Shown: piece by piece, positions 6,572 to 13,917 of the stretch | Position numbering within the stretch: the stretch's first letter is position 1 | How the letters are laid out: each line of letters starts with the position of its first letter | NCBI GenBank assembly: GCA_008081175.1 | Contig: VMCW01000005.1 | Span: 1 to 16,466 of the forward strand | Origin: Flavobacteriaceae bacterium | GTDB lineage: Bacteria; Bacteroidota; Bacteroidia; Flavobacteriales; Flavobacteriaceae | Length of the DNA: 16,466 nucleotides | Direction of reading: 5' to 3' | Made by a program: the position numbers and the translations under genes | Notes under the pieces: model-generated | The model's database searches: none | Told to the model about the DNA's origin: nothing | The model's input: the letters and a program-made list of their open reading frames with translations, nothing else

Positions 6572-8759
6572 TTTTATCGATACCATTTACTTTAGAGAGG
6601 TTTTGTACCAGTTTATTTAGTACGTTTTTATTGGGAACACTTACGTGAATGATCCCTGTGAAATATGAATCTTCAGAATCAAAATTGATTTTATTGATAT
6701 TCACACTTTTATTGTTGGATATCATTCGGGTCACTTCGTTTACCAATCCTTTCTTATCAATTCCAGATAGGTTTAAAACAGCATTAAATTCTTGAGCACT
6801 CGAATCCACCCATTTTGCAGGGATAATTCGATAGGCGAAGTTAGACTGTAGTGCCAACGCATTGGGACATTCTTTGTGATGTACCTTTATTCCTTCGTTA
6901 ACGGTTATGAATCCAAAGACAGCGTCTCCTGGTATGGGTCTGCAGCAGCTAGCAAAACTGTGAGCCAGTGGTTCTTTTTCTTTTCCAAAAACAAGCTGGT
7001 CGTATTTTTCAGTAATTTGGTTTGCATCGGTATTTGGAATGGGATTACTTTTTCTGCTTCTTCTTTTAAAGAAATTCAGTAGGGTATTGTTGTATTCGTT
7101 TGCAAACTCTTTGAGTTTTTTATTGTCTACTGTTCCAATTCCTATTCGATAATACAAATCTTGGCTATTTTCAAATTTAAAATAATCCAACATCTGTTGA
7201 ATGGTTTTATCGTTTAAGGTAATTTTAAGCGGCTTAAGTTTTCTTCTTAGAATTTCTTTTCCCTCTTCAGCATGTGTTTTTTTCTCTTCGTTAATAGAAG
7301 ATTTGATAATGGAACGTGCTCTGGCAGTAACTACAAAGTCCAACCAGTTGCTGCTAGGCTTAATGTTTTCAGAAGTGATCACTTCTATTTGATCGCCACT
7401 TTTGAGTACTTTACTCAAGGGAACAAGTCTATCATTTACTCGAACACCTCTTGTCTTTTTTCCTATCTCGGAATGAATAAAAAAAGCAAAGTCTAGTGCT
7501 GTGGCTCCTTGGGGTAAGGATTTTAAATCTCCTTTTGGAGTAAAAACAAAAATTTCTTTAGCATAGAGGTTTAGCTTGAAGTCTTCTACAAAATCAATAG
7601 CGTTGCCAGTGTTGTTTTCTAAAACTTCTTGAAGTCGGTTGAGCCATGCTTCAATTCCTATATCTTTTTGATCTCCTTGTTTGTATTTATAATGTGCAGC
7701 ATATCCTTTTTCTGCAATTTCATTCATTCGATCTGATCGAATTTGAATTTCTACCCACTTATTTGCCGGACCCATTACGGTGATGTGAAGGGCTTCATAT
7801 CCTGTTGATTTGGGTGCTGATATCCAGTCTCTTAGTCGAGTAGGGTTTGGTGTAAAGTGATCAGTTACGATTGAATAAATTTTCCAGGCTAAAAACTTTT
7901 CTTTGTTTTTGATGGCCTTGTAGATGATACGCAGGGCGAATTTATCATAGATTTTCTCAAAAGGAACATTTTGAGTAACCATTTTTCTATGAATGGAATA
8001 AATGGATTTACTTCTTCCTTTTATTTCAAAATCAAACCGTTCCTTTTTTAACTCTTTGCTTAAAAATTTCGAAAATGATTTTATGTAGGTCTCTTGAGCT
8101 TCTTTGGTTTCCTCTATTTTCTCTTTTATAGATTCATATCGCTGGGGTTCAGTATATTTCAAGCTGAGGTCTTCCAGCTCTGTTTTTACATTATAAAGTC
8201 CAATTCGGTGTGCTAGGGGAGCATAGATGTATAGTGTTTCTGAAGCTATCTTTACCTGTTTGTACTCTGGCATCGAATCCATGGTTTGCATATTGTGTAA
8301 ACGGTCTGCAATTTTGATGATAATCACCCGAACGTCATCGTTGAGGGTCAACAACATCTTCCTAAAGTTTTCCGCTTGTAGCGAAATATTTTTGTCTTTT
8401 TTGAGGTGGGATATTTTGGTGAGACCTTGAACAATTTTTGCAACGTTTGCTCCGAGCAAACGCTCGATGTCCTTTAGAGAAAATTGAGTGTCTTCTACTA
8501 CGTCATGCAATAGAGCCGCACAGATTGAAGTGGCATCTAATCCAATTTGCTGAGCGACAATTTTAGCCACACTTATTGGGTGAAAAATATAAGCTTCCCC
8601 AGATTTTCTCCTTTGTTCACTATGTGCCTCGACAGCCATGTCAAAAGCAAGGCGAATCATTTTTTTATCCTCTTCGCTTAGGGTCTGATAGCTGATGCGC
8701 AACAGTTCTTTGTACTGTTTTGCAATTTCTTTATTTTCCGTTTTTGGATCTACAATCAT
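6558..8759 (-). CDS. relA/spoT: Bifunctional (p)ppGpp synthetase/hydrolase, RelA/SpoT family (Rsh)
   Basis: A 733-residue long RSH protein that makes and degrades the stringent-response alarmone (p)ppGpp. Domains in order: HD hydrolase with FHP (His60), LLHDVVEDT (His85-Asp86) and KIADRLHNM (Asp152, Asn156), all intact; the synthetase around residues 240-350 with KSIYSIHRKM, IYDKFALRI (Asp272), SAPKSTGYEALHITV and VEIQIRS (Glu337), also intact; a TGS domain (about 402-465); a zinc-finger/helical region with ASCCRPIPGD; and a C-terminal ACT domain (about 655-733). With both active sites complete it should be bifunctional, as expected where a single long RSH serves the genome. It starts 30 bases after the TrmH-type gene and is followed by fur and purA. 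In the cell it acts in the cytoplasm on ribosomes. Confidence 0.96.
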   Translation of the reverse strand: MIVDPKTENKEIAKQYKELLRISYQTLSEEDKKMIRLAFDMAVEAHSEQRRKSGEAYIFHPISVAKIVAQQIGLDATSICAALLHDVVEDTQFSLKDIERLLGANVAKIVQGLTKISHLKKDKNISLQAENFRKMLLTLNDDVRVIIIKIADRLHNMQTMDSMPEYKQVKIASETLYIYAPLAHRIGLYNVKTELEDLSLKYTEPQRYESIKEKIEETKEAQETYIKSFSKFLSKELKKERFDFEIKGRSKSIYSIHRKMVTQNVPFEKIYDKFALRIIYKAIKNKEKFLAWKIYSIVTDHFTPNPTRLRDWISAPKSTGYEALHITVMGPANKWVEIQIRSDRMNEIAEKGYAAHYKYKQGDQKDIGIEAWLNRLQEVLENNTGNAIDFVEDFKLNLYAKEIFVFTPKGDLKSLPQGATALDFAFFIHSEIGKKTRGVRVNDRLVPLSKVLKSGDQIEVITSENIKPSSNWLDFVVTARARSIIKSSINEEKKTHAEEGKEILRRKLKPLKITLNDKTIQQMLDYFKFENSQDLYYRIGIGTVDNKKLKEFANEYNNTLLNFFKRRSRKSNPIPNTDANQITEKYDQLVFGKEKEPLAHSFASCCRPIPGDAVFGFITVNEGIKVHHKECPNALALQSNFAYRIIPAKWVDSSAQEFNAVLNLSGIDKKGLVNEVTRMISNNKSVNINKINFDSEDSYFTGIIHVSVPNKNVLNKLVQNLSKVNGIDKIVRK

Positions 8760-8789
8760 GGCTTAGGGAATATACTAAAGAATTGAATT

Positions 8790-9587
8790 TTATTCAAGTC
8801 TTTTGTTCTTTCGTGCTGCCTCATACATCAAAATCCCTGCCGAAACAGAGAGATTCAATGAATCTATTGAGCTGTGCATAGGAATTATAAGGTTGTGATG
8901 ACTTGCTTTCGACCAACTGTTTTCTAGTCCTGTGCTTTCCGTACCCATAACCAGTGCACAAGGTGTTTTGTAATCGTATTGATTATAGGAAACGGCATTT
9001 GTAGCCAAGGTAGTGGTTGCTATAGCAAAGTCTTTTTGATTTAGAAAGTCAACCACCTCGTTTGAAGGTGCTATAGCTGTAGGGATTAAAAAAAGCCCCC
9101 CTAAGCTGGATCGAATACTGTTGGGATTGTAAAAGTCTGTTTTGGGATTGGCAATGATTACCGCATCCAAATTCGCAGCTTTTGCGGTTCGGTATAGCGC
9201 GCCGATATTTCCAGGTTTTTCCGGGGCCTCTATTACTAAAACAAGTGCGTTTTCAGGTAATTTAAGCGATTCCAGTTGATGCTTTTTACTTTTTGCAATT
9301 GCGATAATTTTTTCTGCTCCAGAACGTCTACTAATTTGTTGAAATATTGATTTTTCCAACTTTAGACAAGGTTTTTCATCTATGAGTTGTTTTATTTCTT
9401 GATGTTCTGACTGGCTTCCTTCCTCTAAGAATATTTTGTCAATATGATAGTTTGCTAAATGTGCTTTTTGAAGTTCTCTTTCCCCTTCAATAACAAAAAG
9501 CCCTTGTTTTTTACGTTCTCTTGATTTGTCATACAACAAGCGTAATTGTTTGATTTCTGGGTTTTTAGAACTGCTGATAAGTTTCAT
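8790..9587 (-). CDS. TrmH/SpoU-family RNA 2'-O-methyltransferase
   Basis: A 265-residue SPOUT-class methylase that would transfer a methyl group from S-adenosylmethionine to the 2'-OH of a ribose in rRNA or tRNA. Residues 1-100 form the small substrate-binding domain (ISSSKNPEIKQLRLLYDKSR at the start, then EGERELQKAH). The knotted catalytic domain follows, with motif 1 APEKPGNIGALYRTAKAANL, motif 2 ALVMGTESTGL and motif 3 DSLNLSVSAGILMYEAAR. All three SpoU motifs are intact. The layout is closest to RlmB/TrmH-like RNA methylases such as the TsnR branch, but the target nucleotide cannot be read from sequence. It follows the DUF3810 gene by 28 bases and precedes relA/spoT by 30, so is probably cotranscribed. 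Confidence 0.93.
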   Translation of the reverse strand: MKLISSSKNPEIKQLRLLYDKSRERKKQGLFVIEGERELQKAHLANYHIDKIFLEEGSQSEHQEIKQLIDEKPCLKLEKSIFQQISRRSGAEKIIAIAKSKKHQLESLKLPENALVLVIEAPEKPGNIGALYRTAKAANLDAVIIANPKTDFYNPNSIRSSLGGLFLIPTAIAPSNEVVDFLNQKDFAIATTTLATNAVSYNQYDYKTPCALVMGTESTGLENSWSKASHHNLIIPMHSSIDSLNLSVSAGILMYEAARKNKRLE

Positions 9588-9615
9588 TTACGCGGACAAA
9601 TTAGAAACAATGAAA

Positions 9616-10683
9616 TTAATCAATTTTATCGAGCGATTTGTATTCTTTTAGTGTATAAGCTACTACCAAACCAACCATTGCATCATAACTTTGAATTCCC
9701 TGTGGCTGACCATTGGCTTTCAGGTATGAATCGTATCCTTTTTTTAAAATAGGTTCAAAGGGATTTTGATATTTTTCCCAAAACTGAGAGAGTTCCTGGA
9801 AGTTTTTCAACACTCCTTTATTTAAATTTTGAAGTTGCTTTCTTGCTTTTTCAGGATGAGCCTTAAAACGTTCTGAATAACAGTATCGAAGAGCAAAGGT
9901 ATAACCCGCGTATTGAATGAATGGATCAGGGTGGTGTATGCTTGTATAAAAAGCGATAAAGTTTGCTTCTCTTTCCGAAGCAATCCCCAGTTGATGTGCC
10001 ATCTCATGAGCGGTAGTTACGATATAGCTCAATTTTGGGATTTTTTGGTTTGCTTGTGATTCTAGTGTAAAGGGGTTTAAATACCCAGCATAGCCCATGT
10101 AGCTGAGAAGTGTGTTCCACAATGAGTTTTTTATGTAGGGTCTGTGATTGAATTGGAGCAAATCAAATTGAAACTCTCTCTCTATAGTCTCAGCTATAGT
10201 TGATCTAGCATAGCTTATTTGTACTGCAATTGTGTCATTGTTGCTTAACTTATCATGCAAGCTATTGGACTTTCTTATTAGTTGATCAAGAGTGAAGTGA
10301 AGCTCGTCCTCTGTATAATTGAGATTGTAATTTAGTTTTTGGTGTAGAGGTAAACGATAGTAGTTAAGTCCCCAATTCAATTGAAAGAGAAGTAGCAAAA
10401 GAGAAAATAAAGAAAGACCATTAAAGACTACATTACTGAAACTAATTTTCTTTTGGAACAAATCAATCAGGAGTTTTAAAAAAAACAGGAGTCCCAATCC
10501 ATAAAGTAAATCACCAACAGAAAAGGGTATTCTGTTAAAAAAATAGCGATGAAAATTAAAAATAAAGGGGTAGAGACCCTCACTGTAATAGGTCTCAACC
10601 CCTTGAGGGTTTTTTTGAATTCCTTTAATTACAATCCATTGTATAGGTAATAAAACAATGAAAAAGAAGTGAATTCGTTTCAA
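9616..10683 (-). CDS. DUF3810 family membrane-anchored putative zinc metallopeptidase (TTG start)
   Basis: A 355-residue protein matching the Bacteroidota-specific DUF3810 family. Three hydrophobic stretches near the N-terminus (about residues 5-21, 55-75 and 84-105) anchor it in the inner membrane. A large soluble domain follows, carrying HEMAH (226-230) in TTAHEMAHQLGIASEREANF, with Glu237 and Glu239 as candidate third zinc ligands, the signature of a gluzincin-like metallopeptidase. Activity and substrate are unknown. The only plausible start is TTG at 10681-10683. No in-frame ATG lies upstream, and the next Met is at residue 196, while residues MKRIHFFFIVLLPIQ look like the normal family N-terminus. 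The start is 14 bases beyond the terminator hairpin of the PPIase gene. It is the first gene of the run leading to trmH-like and relA/spoT. Confidence 0.85.
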   Translation of the reverse strand: MKRIHFFFIVLLPIQWIVIKGIQKNPQGVETYYSEGLYPFIFNFHRYFFNRIPFSVGDLLYGLGLLFFLKLLIDLFQKKISFSNVVFNGLSLFSLLLLLFQLNWGLNYYRLPLHQKLNYNLNYTEDELHFTLDQLIRKSNSLHDKLSNNDTIAVQISYARSTIAETIEREFQFDLLQFNHRPYIKNSLWNTLLSYMGYAGYLNPFTLESQANQKIPKLSYIVTTAHEMAHQLGIASEREANFIAFYTSIHHPDPFIQYAGYTFALRYCYSERFKAHPEKARKQLQNLNKGVLKNFQELSQFWEKYQNPFEPILKKGYDSYLKANGQPQGIQSYDAMVGLVVAYTLKEYKSLDKID

Positions 10684-10697
10684 ATCATAAGGAATAA

Positions 10698-10722
10698 AAA
10701 AGCCAAGATTTACTTGGCTTTT
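10698..10722 (-). terminator. Rho-independent terminator after the PPIase fusion gene
   Basis: A perfect 10-bp inverted repeat, AAAAGCCAAG - ATTTA - CTTGGCTTTT. On the minus strand the stem runs into a T-rich tail (TTTTTTATT), so it stops transcription leaving the PPIase gene, whose stop codon is 10 bases upstream. The hairpin is nearly symmetric, so it could also act on the plus strand. Confidence 0.85.
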
Positions 10723-10731
10723 GTTAGAGTA

Positions 10732-11808
10732 CTATTCTTTTACACTGATGACTTCAACTTCAAAAATCAAATCAGATTGTGGAGGTATCCCTCGAGTTCC
10801 TCCTTCACCATAAGCTAGCGTATAAGGCAGAAAAAGAGTGGCTTTGTCTCCTTCTTTCAGCAACCGAATTCCTTCTTTAAAGCCTTCAATCATTCGATCT
10901 TCAGGTCCTACTCGCGCTTCTATAGGCTCGTACATGCCTGCAGATTGTTTTTGCAAATTGAATGCATCGTTATTTATAGCGGTAGTTTCATTGCTCGTTT
11001 CTAACAAAGTACCGTCTACAAAATACACTGCATAATGAACCATTGCAACATTTGTTGATGTCACATTTTTTCCTGATCCCTTTTCTGTAATGATGTACTG
11101 CAGTCCAGAGGAAGTTAGTTTGGCTTGCTCTTTTAATGCTTCAAATTTTGTGGCGTTTTGTTCACTAAGTTCTGCCTTTTTTGCTTCTTTTTCTTTTGCT
11201 ATAGCCTCTCGATTTTCAAAATAATCTTCAAAAATTTTAGGAGCATCAAATTTACGAGCGTCACTTCCTTTTCTGATGATATTTATTTTTTGAATCACAT
11301 CGTTTTGTTCTATACTATCCACTACAGCTTGTCCTTCTACTACTGCTCCAAAAACGGTGTGCTTTCCATCCAGCCAAGGGGTTGCTTTATGTGTTATAAA
11401 AAATTGGCTACCGTTAGTAGCAGGACCGCTATTGGCCATAGATAAAATTCCAGGACCATCATGAGTCAAATCACTGAATTCATCGTCAAAGCGATAGCCT
11501 GGGTTACCAGATCCATTTCCTAAAGGATCACCACCTTGAATCATGAAGTCTTTAATAACCCTGTGAAACTTAAGACCATCGTAAAATCTCTTGGATTGGT
11601 ATTCTTCGCTAACTTTTGGGTTTTTCCCTTCGCTAAGCGAAACAAAATTGGCTACTGTTATGGGTGCTTTTTCTGTGGCTAATTTAATTAGTATTGTTCC
11701 TTTATCAGTTTGTATATCAGCATACAAACCGGGCTCTAGGTCTGGGTAGTTTGATTTACAGCCTAAAAGTACCGTAAATGCAAAAACTGAAAGTATAAAT
11801 TGTTTCAT
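10732..11808 (-). CDS. Cyclophilin-FKBP fusion lipoprotein, peptidyl-prolyl cis-trans isomerase
   Basis: A 358-residue envelope lipoprotein with two different prolyl-isomerase folds in one chain. The signal MKQFILSVFAFTVLLGC gives lipobox LLGC with Cys17. Residues ~27-190 are a cyclophilin: FHRVIKDFMIQGGDP carries the catalytic Arg and the Phe/Gln pair, then LSMANSGPATNGSQFFIT and TPWLDGKHTVFG. A charged linker (about 195-235, rich in K and E, probably helical) leads to an FKBP domain (about 240-358) ending LAYGEGGTRGIPPQSDLIF. The FKBP pocket Trp is replaced by Phe (IEGFKEG). Start: a TTG-initiated form two residues longer is possible, but ATG at 11806-11808 fits the signal peptide better. 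It follows gldI by 16 bases and ends at a terminator. It probably helps fold periplasmic or outer-membrane proteins. Confidence 0.92.
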   Translation of the reverse strand: MKQFILSVFAFTVLLGCKSNYPDLEPGLYADIQTDKGTILIKLATEKAPITVANFVSLSEGKNPKVSEEYQSKRFYDGLKFHRVIKDFMIQGGDPLGNGSGNPGYRFDDEFSDLTHDGPGILSMANSGPATNGSQFFITHKATPWLDGKHTVFGAVVEGQAVVDSIEQNDVIQKINIIRKGSDARKFDAPKIFEDYFENREAIAKEKEAKKAELSEQNATKFEALKEQAKLTSSGLQYIITEKGSGKNVTSTNVAMVHYAVYFVDGTLLETSNETTAINNDAFNLQKQSAGMYEPIEARVGPEDRMIEGFKEGIRLLKEGDKATLFLPYTLAYGEGGTRGIPPQSDLIFEVEVISVKE

Positions 11809-11824
11809 GTTCAAAATTTAAGAG

Positions 11825-12352
11825 TTAATTAATAGGTAGTCTTTCTATGGTAAAACGAAGGGGTTGATTGACACCAATTTTATCTCCGTCACCTTGGTAG
11901 CCATAACAAAGGTAGGAAGGAAAAAGAAATACAACAACCTCTTTTGGACGCATCAAGCGTATGCCTTCTCGTAAGGCAGGCACTAAATCTTCTTGGTCAA
12001 CTAAATAATCGACTGTTCCAAGTTCTGATTTTTCATAGAGTATGGATTTGTTTAAATCTTCTATTTGGTATTCAAAACGTACTGGAGTACCCTTTTTGGG
12101 TAAAGGTATATTTTCTTTAGATTTTTTAATGTAAGCGTACAAAAAACCCTTTTCTGAAGATTGAAATTCAAGCAAACTGTCTCTTTGAGCAGACTGTCTA
12201 ATTAAAGATTCTTCTCGTGCCAAAAGCGCTTTATTTCTCGAAGCTGAGGTGTTTAAAAAAACTTCTTTACTCTTATTGAGAGGATACCTTGCTTTGTTTT
12301 CCTGACAAGCAAAAAAGAAGCACAGTAGCATGAGGTAAAGACTGTTTTTCAT
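11825..12352 (-). CDS. gldI: Gliding motility-associated FKBP-type lipoprotein GldI
   Basis: A 175-residue lipoprotein with MKNSLYLMLLCFFFAC as signal (Cys16; the -3 position is Phe rather than the usual Leu). An ERES-type charged helix follows, then an FKBP-like domain: FEYQIEDLNKSILYEKSELG, LREGIRLMRPKEVVVFLFPS, and the GldI-type ending SYLCYGYQGDGDKIGVNQPL. This ending differs from ordinary FKBPs but matches GldI, which is required for gliding in Flavobacterium johnsoniae and thought to help fold envelope proteins of the gliding/type IX secretion apparatus. Several FKBP pocket residues are altered. I start it at ATG 12350-12352, 4 bases after the DHH gene stop, because the longer form begins with TTG, overlaps that gene by 35 bases and would bury the lipoprotein signal. 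Confidence 0.87.
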   Translation of the reverse strand: MKNSLYLMLLCFFFACQENKARYPLNKSKEVFLNTSASRNKALLAREESLIRQSAQRDSLLEFQSSEKGFLYAYIKKSKENIPLPKKGTPVRFEYQIEDLNKSILYEKSELGTVDYLVDQEDLVPALREGIRLMRPKEVVVFLFPSYLCYGYQGDGDKIGVNQPLRFTIERLPIN

Positions 12353-12356
12353 GGTT

Positions 12357-13373
12357 TTAGAACGCATCGAGCTGATCTTTAATTTCTTCAACTGCTTTTT
12401 TAAAACGATCTACTGTGGTTTTCATAGAGTCCATTGACATACCTCCTGCAGCATTGTGATGACCTCCTCCATCAAAATAGGTTCTCGCAAAATCATTTAC
12501 AGAAAAAGCTCCTTGTGAACGAAAAGACATTTTTATTTTTCCTTCACTTTCGTTCTCAATCATGATACAAGAAAATACAATACCTTCAAGACTTAGCCCA
12601 TAATTTACAAATCCTTCTGTATCTCCCTTTTGGTACTCACAAGACTCCAATTCTTTTTGGGTAAGTGTCATGAAAACGATTGGTAGATTGGGGATTTTTT
12701 TCAGATTAAAAAGTGTTATTCCTAACAATTTTAGTCGACTAAAAGGTGCGCTGTCGTATACCTGTTGATGAATTGATGCGCTGTCTGCACCCAGCTGGAT
12801 CAAATGAGCTACAGCTTGGTGTGTTTCTGATGTAGTGGAAGGGTAGCGAAACGAACCTGTATCTGTCATTATACCGGTATAGAGGCATTGGGCAATAGTT
12901 TGGTTAAATTCTTTTTCATCGAGTGCTTTTATAACATGATAAACCATTTCACAAGTAGAACTCATAGAGGGGTCAGAGTATTGTAAATCAGCATAGTCTT
13001 CCGGTTCTTCGTGGTGATCGATCATTATTTTTAGTGCATCACTCTTTTTAACCAATTCAGTAAGGTCTTCAACACGAGATAAAGCATTAAAATCCAAAGT
13101 AAATATAATGTCCGCCTTGTGGAGGTGCTCTCGAACTTGCTTAGGAGTTTGGGTGTACTTTAACACATCGGTTTCGCCAGGAAGCCATTTTAAAAAACTA
13201 GGATAGTCATTTGCAGAAAGGACTACTGCTTGGTGTTTTTTTTGAGTCAAAAAGTGTTTGAGAGCTAGTGTACTTCCTAAAGCATCTCCGTCAGCATTTC
13301 TATGAGGTAGAATAACAATTTTTTTAGGAGTTTCTAATGCTTTCCGCAGGGCGCTTATAAAGTGCTTTTTCAT
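12357..13373 (-). CDS. DHH/DHHA1 phosphoesterase, NrnA-like nanoRNase/pAp phosphatase
   Basis: A 338-residue DHH-superfamily enzyme, the size of NrnA proteins that degrade 2-5 nt RNAs and dephosphorylate 3'-phosphoadenosine 5'-phosphate. The metal-binding motifs are complete: LPHRNADGDALGS (His24, Asp28, Asp30), FTLDFNAL (Asp94), MIDHHEEPEDY (Asp119-His120-His121) and YTGIMTDTGSFRYPS (Asp171). The C-terminal DHHA1 domain shows SFRSQGAFSVNDFA and GGGHHNAAGG, which binds substrate. It acts in the cytoplasm. It is first in an operon with gldI (4-base gap) and the PPIase fusion. Its start at ATG 13371-13373 is divergent from ndk across 127 bases. Other DHH functions (RecJ, c-di-AMP GdpP) are unlikely: no membrane, PAS/GGDEF or RecJ extensions. 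Confidence 0.9.
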   Translation of the reverse strand: MKKHFISALRKALETPKKIVILPHRNADGDALGSTLALKHFLTQKKHQAVVLSANDYPSFLKWLPGETDVLKYTQTPKQVREHLHKADIIFTLDFNALSRVEDLTELVKKSDALKIMIDHHEEPEDYADLQYSDPSMSSTCEMVYHVIKALDEKEFNQTIAQCLYTGIMTDTGSFRYPSTTSETHQAVAHLIQLGADSASIHQQVYDSAPFSRLKLLGITLFNLKKIPNLPIVFMTLTQKELESCEYQKGDTEGFVNYGLSLEGIVFSCIMIENESEGKIKMSFRSQGAFSVNDFARTYFDGGGHHNAAGGMSMDSMKTTVDRFKKAVEEIKDQLDAF

Positions 13374-13380
13374 ATTGGTG

Positions 13381-13388
13381 CTAAGATA
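13381..13388 (-). promoter_or_regulatory. Candidate -7 element for the DHH-gldI-PPIase operon
   Basis: The minus strand reads TATCTTAG, a 7-of-8 match to the flavobacterial -7 consensus TAnnTTTG, ending 7 bases before the DHH ATG. No clean TTG -33 element is found at 17-23 bases upstream (only CTG at 20), so this is a weak candidate. Confidence 0.35.
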
Positions 13389-13447
13389 CTATTTTAGGTG
13401 ATTTGTAACAGATCGTAGATTGACTTTTATAATTATGAAGAGATTCT

Positions 13448-13489
13448 TTGACTGGGGAATAGGGCTTTAAAATACATTTAGTACTTTCG
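13448..13489 (+). promoter_or_regulatory. Candidate promoter of ndk
   Basis: Two overlapping choices. TTG (13448-13450) is followed after 22 bases by TACATTTA (13473-13480). Alternatively TACTTTCG (13482-13489) is a better -7 match keeping the conserved final G, but has no TTG at the right distance. Either gives a leader of roughly 5-15 bases before the ATG at 13501, mostly the A-tract. Confidence 0.35.
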
Positions 13490-13500
13490 CCAAAAAAAAA

Positions 13501-13917
13501 ATGGCAAACACTACACTTATGATGATTAAGCCCGACGCTGTAGAAAATGGGCACATAGGAAACATCTTACAAAAGGTCACTTCTGCTGGTTTTCAAATTA
13601 AAGCATTAAAACTGACTCAATTAGCTAAGAGTGATGCAGAACGCTTTTATGCGGTTCATAGCGAAAGACCTTTCTATCCAGAACTCGTCGCTTTTATGTC
13701 TAGAGGCCCTATTGTAGCTGCTGTACTTGAAAAAGAAAATGCAGTTGTAGATTTTAGAAATTTAATAGGTGCCACAAATCCAGTGGAGGCAGCTGAAGGT
13801 ACTATTCGCAAGCTTTACGCTACTTCTATAGGTGAAAATGCAGTTCACGGGTCTGACAGTGATGAAAATGCCGCAATTGAAGCTGCTTTTCATTTTGCTG
13901 GACGCGAATGTTTCTAG
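13501..13917 (+). CDS. ndk: Nucleoside diphosphate kinase
   Basis: Transfers the gamma-phosphate of ATP to NDPs through a phosphohistidine, balancing NTP and dNTP pools in the cytoplasm. The 138-residue length is standard. The catalytic histidine is His116 in the signature NAVHGSDS. Lys10 in MIKPDAV, Arg86 in the VDFRNLIGATNPVEA segment, and TIRKLYA complete the nucleotide site. It is the only complete plus-strand gene here. The ATG is preceded by nine A, an A-rich leader of the kind that favours initiation in Bacteroidota in place of a Shine-Dalgarno sequence. The 3' end overlaps the stop codon of the convergent DUF721 gene by 4 bases, leaving no room for a terminator. Confidence 0.97.
   Translation: MANTTLMMIKPDAVENGHIGNILQKVTSAGFQIKALKLTQLAKSDAERFYAVHSERPFYPELVAFMSRGPIVAAVLEKENAVVDFRNLIGATNPVEAAEGTIRKLYATSIGENAVHGSDSDENAAIEAAFHFAGRECF

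Larger units (their letters stand above)
13374..13500. other. Divergent intergenic region between the DHH gene and ndk
   Basis: 127 bases separating two head-to-head genes. It must hold both promoters. It contains a candidate minus-strand -7 box near its left end, candidate plus-strand boxes near its right end, and nine A immediately before the ndk ATG. No hairpin, RNA gene or small ORF was seen. Confidence 0.6.

Noticed and set aside
9588..9615. TAATTTG as a promoter of the TrmH-type gene
   Set aside because: It is one base short of TAnnTTTG, and the 28-base gap fits cotranscription with DUF3810.
11809..11814. TTG start two codons upstream of the PPIase fusion ATG
   Set aside because: ATG 11806-11808 yields a standard lipoprotein signal and needs no rare start.
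12353..12391. TTG-initiated longer form of GldI
   Set aside because: It overlaps the DHH gene by 35 bases, starts with a rare codon and pushes the lipoprotein signal away from the N-terminus; ATG 12350-12352 gives a proper signal peptide.
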